A stretch of 13,043 nucleotides of DNA. It comes from Rhizobiaceae bacterium (GTDB lineage Bacteria > Pseudomonadota > Alphaproteobacteria > Rhizobiales > Rhizobiaceae). The stretch lies in assembly GCA_021648425.1 (NCBI GenBank), contig JAKISV010000068.1, positions 1 through 13,043 on the forward strand, written 5' to 3'. Positions 1 through 5,985 of the stretch are shown piece by piece. The position numbers and the translations under genes are program-made. Position 1 is the first letter of the stretch; the number at the start of each line of letters is the position of its first letter. Below the pieces are notes generated by a model that searched no databases, was not told the DNA's origin, and worked only from the letters and a program-made list of their open reading frames with translations.

Positions 1-1
1 C

Positions 2-139
2 GAAATTCCCTGGAAAGAAGAACCTGCATTAAAAGAATGGTACGAGCGAATGAAATCGCGACCATCTTTCAGACCGCTCCTGAAAGATAAAGTAGTCAGC
101 CTGCCACCGGTATCGCACTATACCGATCTGGATTTTTAA
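2..139 (+). CDS. Glutathione S-transferase family protein, C-terminal end (partial)
   Basis: This is the last 45 codons of a gene that begins before the window; the stop is TAA at 137-139. The visible tail contains an all-helical segment of the form EWYERMKSRPSFRPLLKD, which matches the final helix of the C-terminal domain of bacterial glutathione S-transferases (a helix ending in R-M-x-x-R-P-S-F). The catalytic thioredoxin-like N-terminal domain is outside the window, so the substrate and subclass cannot be judged. The stop lies only 6 bases before the queG start, so the two genes are probably co-transcribed. From memory, a GST, queG and SDR order is found in several Rhizobiales genomes; that statement is recall, not something the sequence shows. 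Family assignment from so short a tail is good but not certain. Confidence 0.75.
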   Translation, partial: EIPWKEEPALKEWYERMKSRPSFRPLLKDKVVSLPPVSHYTDLDF

Positions 140-145
140 CGAGAT

Positions 146-1285
146 ATGGCTTCGCAAACCTCAAACCCTCTGGAATTGCGAATATCAAATGCAGCACACG
201 AATTGGGATTTGATATCTGCAGAATTGCATCTGCAAACCTGACAGGTATTTCCCGAAAAAATCTGCAATCCTACGTGGAGCAGGGTTACCACGGTTCTAT
301 GGCATGGATTGAAGACACCATGGAACGCCGCGCCAGCCCCGCTGGCCTTTGGCCTGAGGCAAAATCGGTCATTATGCTGGCAATGAACTATGGCCCTGCC
401 TTTGATCCACGAAACGGATTAAAAGAAAAAAATGCCGGAGTAATATCGGTATATGCCCAAAACCGCGATTACCATGATCTCATCAAAGGCAAGCTCAAAA
501 CCCTTGCCGGTAAACTGGTTTCCTGGCACCAGTGCGATGTCAAAGTGTTTGTTGACACAGCCCCTGTGATGGAAAAACCCCTTGCCCAGATGGCGGGTAT
601 TGGCTGGCAGGGAAAACACACCAACCTGGTTTCACGTGAATTTGGTTCATGGTTGTTTCTGGGCTCCATATTTACAACCGCCACACTTATTGCGGATGCC
701 AGCGACGATGACCATTGCGGAAACTGCACCTCCTGTCTGGATATTTGCCCTACAAAAGCATTTCCCGCCCCATACCAGATCGATGCGCGTCGTTGTATTT
801 CCTATTTGACCATTGAAAACAAACAACCCATTCCCCTTAAATTCAGAAGATCAATCGGTAACCGCATCTATGGCTGCGATGACTGTCTGGCCGTCTGCCC
901 CTGGAATAAATTTGCCACTAAAGCACGCGAAACCAAATTGCATGCGCGCCGGGAATTGATGAATCCTGAATTGGGTTATTTACTTGGCCTTGATGATGCA
1001 CAATTCAGAAAACTGTTTACTGGATCACCTGTAAAACGCATTGGCCGCAATCGGTTTTTGCGAAATGTACTGATTGCTGCGGGTAACAGTGGCAATCAAA
1101 CTTTTATCAAACAGATCAAAATTCACCTGCAAGACCCCGACCCGCTGGTTCGTGGAGCAGCAGTTTGGGCTTTGCGCATGCTTGATAATGAAAACAATAT
1201 CGCTCAAATACGCAAAGAAAACCTTGCCGGTGAAACCCATGAGGATGTTCGCATTGAATGGAGCTGTGAGCTGAATGACAAATAA
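146..1285 (+). CDS. queG: Epoxyqueuosine reductase QueG
   Basis: QueG is a cytosolic, cobalamin-dependent iron-sulfur enzyme that reduces epoxyqueuosine to queuosine at position 34 of tRNAs with GUN anticodons, the last step of queuosine synthesis. The 379-residue product is the usual length. The N-terminal half is the B12-binding/catalytic region, with the conserved VDTAPVMEK segment (residues 136-144; D137 matches the proposed general acid) followed by GWQGKHTN. Two 4Fe-4S clusters are predicted from C191-x2-C194-x2-C197-x3-C201-P and C244-x2-C247-x3-C251-P, plus C217. The C-terminus holds a HEAT-like repeat around DPDPLVRGAAVWALRML (330-346), as in the tRNA-binding part of known QueG. The start at 146 has only a weak purine stretch (cgaga) upstream, but it gives a normal N-terminus and sits 6 bases after the GST stop. 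The next gene begins inside its last codons, which implies translational coupling. Confidence 0.96.
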   Translation: MASQTSNPLELRISNAAHELGFDICRIASANLTGISRKNLQSYVEQGYHGSMAWIEDTMERRASPAGLWPEAKSVIMLAMNYGPAFDPRNGLKEKNAGVISVYAQNRDYHDLIKGKLKTLAGKLVSWHQCDVKVFVDTAPVMEKPLAQMAGIGWQGKHTNLVSREFGSWLFLGSIFTTATLIADASDDDHCGNCTSCLDICPTKAFPAPYQIDARRCISYLTIENKQPIPLKFRRSIGNRIYGCDDCLAVCPWNKFATKARETKLHARRELMNPELGYLLGLDDAQFRKLFTGSPVKRIGRNRFLRNVLIAAGNSGNQTFIKQIKIHLQDPDPLVRGAAVWALRMLDNENNIAQIRKENLAGETHEDVRIEWSCELNDK

Positions 1286-2159
1286 AAATAACACGAATAA
1301 TCATCTGCTGATTTTTGGCCATGGTTATGCGGCATCCGCCATCGGCCGAAAGGTTCTGCAGCGGTTTCAATCCATCACTGTGACCAATCGAACAATAACT
1401 TCTTCGATCACCAATGGCTATAAACATCTGGTCTTTGACGGCAATCAGATCGATGGGGCGCTTGAACAGGCAATCGAAATTGCAACCCATGTTCTGATTT
1501 CTATTGCACCTGATGCTGAAGGCGACCCCGTCCTGCGCGCTGCTGAGGAATTATTACGCTCTTGTGCAAATCTGCAATGGGTAGGTTATCTCTCAACAGT
1601 CGGTGTTTATGGTGATCACCAGGGTGCCTGGGTTGATGAAGAAACCAAATGCCGTCCGGCCTCCGCACGTTCTGTTGAACGACTGGCCGCTGAAAAAGGC
1701 TGGCAAAAATTAACCGGGGAAATAAACATCCCGCTGACAATCTTTCGCCTGTCGGGGATCTATGGTCCAGGCCGCAATGCGCTGGTGAACATGGAAAAAG
1801 GCCGCTCACGCAGGCTGGTCAAAAAAGGTCAGGTGTTTAACCGTATTCACCGCGATGACATAGCAACGGCAATGGACAAGGCAATCGGGTTAAAAGCCGC
1901 AGGCATATTCAATATCACCGACGACGAACCTGCCCCGCCTCAGGATGTAGTGAGTTATGTACATAAATTGCACGGTATCGCCCCGCCGCCGGAAATAGAT
2001 TTTGATACCGCTGATATCACTCCAATGGCGCGTTCTTTTTATGGGGAAAACAAGCGGGTTTCCAACGAAAAATCCAAGGCCGATTTAGCTATGCAATATG
2101 CATGGCCCAACTATCGCAGTGCATTTGATGCCATGTGGAATGAAGATACCTGGCGATGA
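1275..2159 (+). CDS. Atypical SDR / NAD-dependent epimerase-like protein (YeeZ type)
   Basis: A predicted cytosolic Rossmann-fold protein of 294 residues, usual for the family. The nucleotide-binding loop is at residues 12-20 (LIFGHGYAA), a G-x-G-x-x-A form typical of atypical SDRs related to E. coli YeeZ. Further marks are YLSTVGVYGDHQGAWVDE (105-122), which is the SDR serine-containing strand and loop, and FRLSGIYGPGR (157-167). The usual Y-x3-K catalytic pair is not evident after the STVGVYG strand: the segment reads SARSVERLAAEKGW, so the chemistry may differ from a classical dehydrogenase. Substrate is unknown. The ATG at 1275 overlaps the queG stop by 11 bases, with GGAG at 1260-1263 as a possible ribosome binding site. 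The overlap argues for shared expression with queG, but I know of no proven role in queuosine metabolism. Confidence 0.85.
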   Translation: MTNKNNTNNHLLIFGHGYAASAIGRKVLQRFQSITVTNRTITSSITNGYKHLVFDGNQIDGALEQAIEIATHVLISIAPDAEGDPVLRAAEELLRSCANLQWVGYLSTVGVYGDHQGAWVDEETKCRPASARSVERLAAEKGWQKLTGEINIPLTIFRLSGIYGPGRNALVNMEKGRSRRLVKKGQVFNRIHRDDIATAMDKAIGLKAAGIFNITDDEPAPPQDVVSYVHKLHGIAPPPEIDFDTADITPMARSFYGENKRVSNEKSKADLAMQYAWPNYRSAFDAMWNEDTWR

Positions 2160-2173
2160 GCAACGCATCGCTC

Positions 2174-2194
2174 AGTTGTTCATTCAACTTTTTT
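2174..2194 (+). terminator. Probable rho-independent terminator after the SDR gene
   Basis: A 5-bp stem AGTTG (2174-2178) and CAACT (2185-2189) encloses a 6-base loop and runs straight into a T tract (2189-2194). It lies 15 bases past the SDR stop and correctly oriented for the plus strand. The stem is short and AT-rich, so strength is uncertain. It overlaps the last codons of the convergent rhodanese gene. Confidence 0.45.
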
Positions 2195-2608
2195 CATTTC
2201 CATTCCACGTGCAATCCAGCCTGGCCCTGCCTTTGATCCAAGCATGCCTTCAGCAATGTCGGTCACATCCCCCAGCCCGCGTTTTGCAAGTTCAGCCTGC
2301 AACCAGGCAGTTCGCCCGCCAACCGCGCAGATGATACCTATTTTTTTCCCGGGGTTTTCTGAAACAATCTTCTCATACCCCTGTATGAATGTTTTGCTGT
2401 GCATGGTGAGTGGCACAGCAACTGAAGCCACGCCGGTTTCTTTCCATTCACCAGGTGAGCGAATATCAAGCAGAATCATATTCCCTGCCTCAATTTCACG
2501 CAGCGCATCGGGCGCAGACATTTTGTCGGTGGCGTTGGATATTCCGTTCGACACGACTATGATGAGGCTTACCAGGGTGACAGATATCAACAGGCGGAAA
2601 AATTTCAT
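2180..2608 (-). CDS. Secreted or membrane-anchored single-domain rhodanese
   Basis: A 142-residue protein with a hydrophobic N-terminus (about residues 4-20) that looks like a signal peptide or membrane anchor, so it should act in the periplasm. A single rhodanese domain follows from about residue 30. The conserved strand LLDIRSPGEW (46-55) and the active-site loop C94-A-V-G-G-R99 fit the C-x4-R persulfide-carrying loop, and the GPGW (128-131) ending is common in single-domain rhodaneses. The catalytic Cys is present, so sulfurtransferase activity is plausible; the physiological sulfur donor and acceptor are unknown. The gene converges on the SDR gene (20 bases apart) and diverges from the SLC13-type permease across a 170-base gap. 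A modest GGAA lies upstream of the ATG at 2608. Other family members act as sulfide or thiosulfate detoxifiers or redox partners, so the role here is open. Confidence 0.88.
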   Translation of the reverse strand: MKFFRLLISVTLVSLIIVVSNGISNATDKMSAPDALREIEAGNMILLDIRSPGEWKETGVASVAVPLTMHSKTFIQGYEKIVSENPGKKIGIICAVGGRTAWLQAELAKRGLGDVTDIAEGMLGSKAGPGWIARGMEMKKVE

Positions 2609-2778
2609 AAGTTAAATTCCAGAACAGTTTGCAAATGATCGCTTTAATGTGTTTCACTCGTATTATTAATTCAGATCAATTGATATAAACATTCATAAAA
2701 CGAGATGTAAAAAGATTGTGAGGCGGGTAGTGAACCATTGGCCTGTAATGCAATCCAGTCATCAATAATGAGGCATTC
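2609..2778. promoter_or_regulatory. AT-rich divergent intergenic region between rhodanese and permease
   Basis: This 170-base gap must hold promoters for both flanking genes, which read away from it. It is AT-rich, especially at 2640-2710. A perfect 10-base palindrome, ATCAATTGAT, lies at 2675-2684 near the middle and could be an operator, though palindromes of that length arise by chance in AT-rich DNA. No sigma-70 box pair stood out on either strand. TGAGG at 2769-2773, 5 bases before the GTG, is a clear ribosome binding site for the permease. Confidence 0.4.
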
Positions 2779-4560
2779 GTGACCACAGAACAAATTATTC
2801 TTTTTTCAATTTTCGCAGTCGTATTCATATTATTTTTGTGGGGCCGCTGGCGCTATGATCTGGTGGCGTTTTGCGCGCTGCTTGCAGGAGTAGTCAGCGG
2901 GGTAGTGCCGACCAGCGAAGCTTTTTCCGGGTTCGGCCATCCTGCAACCGTAGTGGTGGCGCTGGTGCTTGTTGTATCCGCCGGGCTGGTGAAATCAGGT
3001 GCAGTCCATCTGATTACACGTACATTGGTGGATTCTTCACGCGGATTGGCCGCTCATATCTCCATCATGGGTGGTGTGGGTGCAGTGCTATCTGCTTTCA
3101 TGAATAATGTCGCAGCCCTTGCTTTGCTGATGCCTGTTGATATGCAAACAGCAAACAAAGCCGGTCGCAGTCCCGGATTGTCGTTAATGCCGCTGTCCTT
3201 TGCTACCATTTTAGGAGGCATGGTGACCTTAATTGGCACTCCGCCAAATATAATCATTGCGATTATTCGGGAAGAAGAACTGGGCGCGCCATTTTTGATG
3301 TTTGACTTTGCGCCCGTTGGACTGGTAGCCGCATTTGCCGGATTGCTTTTTGTTGCATTGGTGGGTTGGCGGCTAATTCCAAACCCGGAGATTGGCGACA
3401 ATGATAACAATAAATATTTCGAATTGGCCGATTATATTGCTGAAATGACGGTGCCTGAAAAGTCTTCACTCATTGATCAGCGTATTCGTGATCTTGATGA
3501 AGAAACCGAAAAAGCTGATGTGCTGATTGTCGGCCTGATACGCGGCGGCCGCCGCCAGTTTGGTAATGTATATAACCGCCGCATCAAAGCTGGCGATACG
3601 CTGGTAATCGAGGCCAATCCAGATGCTCTGGATGAATTTCGCACAGCGCTGAAATTAACACTGGGTGACAAGGAAAGTGGAGAACAAACCGTAGCGGCCG
3701 GTGCCGGCCAGGGCCTGCTGGAGGTTGTGGTTCGTCCTGAATCGCGCATAGCCGGAAAAAATGCCCTTAGCCTTGGATTGCTTTGGCGTCACGGCGTCAA
3801 TCTGCTGGGCATCTCGCGCGGCGGGGTTCGTATCAAGCAACGCGTGCGGCGCACCATTGTTCGCCCTGGCGATATCCTGCTACTACATGGGCCAAGTGAA
3901 GAACTGGGTCATGTTGCACAGTGGCTGGGCGCATTGCCTCTGGCCGAGCGCGGTCTTTCCGTCACCCTCAACAATAAAACCTGGATAGCGGCGGGAATAT
4001 TTGCCGGTGCCATTGCGGCTTCTTCCTTTGGCCTGATTTACCTGCCGATTGCCCTTGGCGGCGTTGTTGCGCTGTATGTACTGTCAGGAATTATGCCGGT
4101 GCGCGAGGTTTATGATCACATCGAATGGCCCGTGGTGGTTCTACTGGGATCAATGATCCCGCTGGGCGCTGCACTGGATGCGGCAGGCGGTACTGCGCTG
4201 ATTGCCGGTATGATTATCGATATCACCCGGGGTATGGCGCCCTGGGCAGTGCTGGCGGTGCTGATGGCCGTTACCATGACGCTTTCCGACGTGCTCAACA
4301 ATACGGCCACAACCATTGTTGCGGCACCTGTTGCAATCTCGATAGCTCAAAGCCTTGGCGTTAATCCCGACCCATTCCTGATGGCCGTCGCGGTGGCTGC
4401 GTCTTGTGCTTTCCTCACACCCATCGGTCATAAAAACAATACGTTGATATTGGGTCCGGGCGGATATTCATTTGGTGATTACTGGCGCATGGGGCTGCCG
4501 CTGGAGATTATCATCCTGGCGGTTAGTATACCAGCTATACTGGTGTTCTGGCCGTTATAG
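2779..4560 (+). CDS. SLC13-type anion permease with two RCK_C domains
   Basis: A 593-residue inner-membrane transporter. The first transmembrane block (about residues 5-200) carries FMNNVAALALLMPV (107-120) and the GTPPN motif (153-157). A soluble central part contains two TrkA-C/RCK_C domains, about 222-295 and 312-390, each ending in a V/I-x-x-GD-T/I-L-x-x-x pattern. The second membrane block (about 400-593) carries SDVLNNTATTIVAAP (503-517) and GHKNNTLILGPGGYSFGDY (550-568). The two N-N-x-A segments are the paired re-entrant motifs of the SLC13/DASS and ArsB/NhaD superfamily. This architecture is the one usually annotated as sodium/sulfate or other anion symporter with TrkA-C domains. The substrate is not decidable from sequence; sulfate, a carboxylate or another anion is possible. 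The RCK_C domains suggest gating by a bound ligand. Start is GTG with TGAGG five bases upstream. Divergence from a rhodanese hints at a sulfur link. Confidence 0.9.
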   Translation: MTTEQIILFSIFAVVFILFLWGRWRYDLVAFCALLAGVVSGVVPTSEAFSGFGHPATVVVALVLVVSAGLVKSGAVHLITRTLVDSSRGLAAHISIMGGVGAVLSAFMNNVAALALLMPVDMQTANKAGRSPGLSLMPLSFATILGGMVTLIGTPPNIIIAIIREEELGAPFLMFDFAPVGLVAAFAGLLFVALVGWRLIPNPEIGDNDNNKYFELADYIAEMTVPEKSSLIDQRIRDLDEETEKADVLIVGLIRGGRRQFGNVYNRRIKAGDTLVIEANPDALDEFRTALKLTLGDKESGEQTVAAGAGQGLLEVVVRPESRIAGKNALSLGLLWRHGVNLLGISRGGVRIKQRVRRTIVRPGDILLLHGPSEELGHVAQWLGALPLAERGLSVTLNNKTWIAAGIFAGAIAASSFGLIYLPIALGGVVALYVLSGIMPVREVYDHIEWPVVVLLGSMIPLGAALDAAGGTALIAGMIIDITRGMAPWAVLAVLMAVTMTLSDVLNNTATTIVAAPVAISIAQSLGVNPDPFLMAVAVAASCAFLTPIGHKNNTLILGPGGYSFGDYWRMGLPLEIIILAVSIPAILVFWPL

Positions 4561-4580
4561 AGCGCTTCAGATTGGGCGCT
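4561..4580. terminator. Inverted repeat between convergent permease and PilZ genes
   Basis: AGCGC (4561-4565) and GCGCT (4576-4580) form a perfect 5-bp GC-rich stem with a 10-base loop, placed right after the permease stop and reaching into the PilZ stop. Its position between converging genes suits a bidirectional terminator. Neither strand has a T tract after the stem, so it is at best weak or factor-assisted. Confidence 0.25.
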
Positions 4581-4854
4581 AGGCCGCAAAACTTACTTTG
4601 GCGGAATTGCCGCGCTGAGAGATTACCGTACACGAATAGCGGCTGCGTTCAGGGTCGACAAACAAGGAAAAACTGCCTGGTACTCCCATCCAGCCATCCA
4701 TCGTCAGGGTTGCCCCTTCAGGACCGAACTCCCTTACTCTGCATGGGACAGTTGTAGTTTGATTGTCGAACAGAATATAACCCAGTCGTTCGGTGCGTGC
4801 AGAGCGAATTCGTGGTTTTGGGTGCGTGGTTTTTAAAGCTGAAACATTTTTCAT
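4579..4854 (-). CDS. Small PilZ-domain protein
   Basis: A 91-residue cytosolic protein that is little more than one PilZ domain. It fits the short alphaproteobacterial PilZ pattern: an Arg-rich start (R15, R17, R20, R23), a first strand LGYILFD, then CRVREFGPEGATL (38-50), a V-P-x-x-F-x-L segment (58-64), and a C-terminal C-x-V-I-x-Q-R-x-N-x-A-x-V-x-F ending. PilZ domains bind cyclic di-GMP through R-x3-R and D/N-x-S-x2-G. Here neither motif is intact: no Arg pair has the right spacing, and the second motif reads E-F-G-P-E-G. Binding may therefore be weak or lost, and the protein could act as a degenerate PilZ adaptor. It stands alone, with no diguanylate cyclase or flagellar gene nearby. It diverges from the DUF937 gene. 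Confidence 0.75.
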   Translation of the reverse strand: MKNVSALKTTHPKPRIRSARTERLGYILFDNQTTTVPCRVREFGPEGATLTMDGWMGVPGSFSLFVDPERSRYSCTVISQRGNSAKVSFAA

Positions 4855-4885
4855 AGGTGCTTGACGCCTGACTGGTTACTGTTGA

Positions 4886-4914
4886 ATTATTGAGTCCCTG
4901 TTGAAACCCTTCAA
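4886..4914 (-). promoter_or_regulatory. Candidate sigma-70-type promoter for the PilZ gene
   Basis: Read on the minus strand, TTGAAG (4914-4909) and AATAAT (4891-4886) are separated by exactly 17 bases. Transcription would start near 4879 and leave a leader of about 25 bases before the ATG at 4854. Matches to consensus are partial (4 of 6 and 5 of 6), so this is a candidate only. Confidence 0.35.
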
Positions 4915-4942
4915 TTGCAACCCTATGTCGTTTATAGTTAAC

Positions 4943-4958
4943 ACCTGTTTAAGCAGGT
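4943..4958. promoter_or_regulatory. Inverted repeat upstream of the DUF937 gene, possible operator
   Basis: ACCTG (4943-4947) and CAGGT (4954-4958) flank a near-symmetrical TTTAAG centre, giving a 16-base imperfect palindrome with one T:G mismatch pair. It lies 36 bases before the ATG at 4995 and just after a TATAGT sequence (4933-4938) that could serve as a -10 box. Position and symmetry fit a repressor site overlapping a transcription start, or a small leader hairpin. No matching second copy was noticed elsewhere in the window. Confidence 0.3.
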
Positions 4959-4994
4959 CAATAAATTACAATTTATTTTGAATGGATACCCAAA

Positions 4995-5957
4995 ATGCTG
5001 CCACTGATTGAAATGATGCTGAAATCGCAAAATGGAGAAGCGTTTTCTCAATTGCAAAAGCAGTTTGGCCTGGATGCATCGCAAGCGGAAAAGGCCCTGG
5101 AGGCGGTTTTGCCGGCATTTTCCAGTGGATTAAAACGCAATGCTACCAAACCAAAAGATTTTGGTGCATTCATGCAGACATTATCTGGTGGGCGGCATGA
5201 ACAATATGCAGATGACAGCAAGGCGGCATTTTCAACAAAGGGTATTCAGGAAGGCAATGGCATTTTGGGGTATTTATTTGGCTCAAAAGATGTCAGCCGC
5301 GCCGTTGCCACCCAAGCTGCTCAGGCCAGCGGCGTGGATGAAGGAACAATCAAAAAAATGCTACCGGTCGTGGCTTCGATGGTAATGGGAGGTTTGTTCA
5401 AACAGTCCACCGGGCAAATGCAGAACTTTGGCAATACGGGCAAAAGCAGTGGCGGTGGAATTTTAGGTCAGATATTAGGTGAGCTGGTCAATGGCGGTTT
5501 TGGCAATCAGGGGGCAAATCAGCGACAAAGCCCCAACCCGCGAGGCAGACGCCAAAAAAACAATCCATTGGGCGATATTCTTGAACAGATGATGGGGGGC
5601 GGGAGTCGCAGTTCCGGTCGCCAAAGGAATGCACCCCAAAACAACCCCTACGGCAACGACAACCCGCTTGGGCAGATTTTTGAACAAATGCTCGGCGATA
5701 AACGTGGCCAGTATCAACCCAATGATGAGCAACAGCCACAAACTACGCGGCGGCGGCGTTCTACACAGCAGGAACCGGATTTTTTTGAACGTGATCGCGG
5801 GAGCAGAAAAAATGCTCCCCGACAACGCCAGACACCACAACGGCGCGGCGGCGGCCTTGATGAATTGTTTGGTGATATGTTTGAAACCGGACGCCAGGTC
5901 GATAGCGGCTATCAGGGTGGCATAGAATCAATTTTTGACAAATATATGAAGCGTTGA
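4995..5957 (+). CDS. DUF937 domain protein with repetitive low-complexity C-terminus
   Basis: A 320-residue protein with no signal peptide. Residues 1-140 match the DUF937 (YidB-like) pattern: a helical N-terminus, then NGILGYLFGSKDVSRAV (88-104), AAQASGVD and a closing MLPVVASMVMGGLF helix (122-135). The function of DUF937 is not established. Residues 141-320 are a Gly/Asn/Gln/Arg-rich, probably disordered region containing five spaced copies of a short amphipathic segment of the form L-G-x-I-h-E-x-M-h-G: about 153-168, 189-203, 222-236, 285-299 and 308-320. Such a pattern suggests repeated docking motifs or self-association. The ATG at 4995 lacks a strong ribosome binding site, but the conserved N-terminal helix supports it. 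The gene ends 28 bases before xseA on the same strand, so they may share a transcript; no functional link to exonuclease VII is known to me. Confidence 0.8.
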   Translation: MLPLIEMMLKSQNGEAFSQLQKQFGLDASQAEKALEAVLPAFSSGLKRNATKPKDFGAFMQTLSGGRHEQYADDSKAAFSTKGIQEGNGILGYLFGSKDVSRAVATQAAQASGVDEGTIKKMLPVVASMVMGGLFKQSTGQMQNFGNTGKSSGGGILGQILGELVNGGFGNQGANQRQSPNPRGRRQKNNPLGDILEQMMGGGSRSSGRQRNAPQNNPYGNDNPLGQIFEQMLGDKRGQYQPNDEQQPQTTRRRRSTQQEPDFFERDRGSRKNAPRQRQTPQRRGGGLDELFGDMFETGRQVDSGYQGGIESIFDKYMKR

Positions 5958-5985
5958 GGATGCCTTTCAGGGGCAAGACAAATTC

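Noticed and set aside
2675..2684. Perfect palindrome ATCAATTGAT as a defined regulator binding site
   Set aside because: Ten-base AT-rich palindromes are common by chance and no second copy was seen. It is mentioned only within the intergenic entry.
4982..5011. Nine-codon open frame (ATG at 4982) overlapping the DUF937 start, as a possible leader peptide
   Set aside because: Too short to distinguish from chance, no ribosome binding site, and no attenuator-like structure follows.
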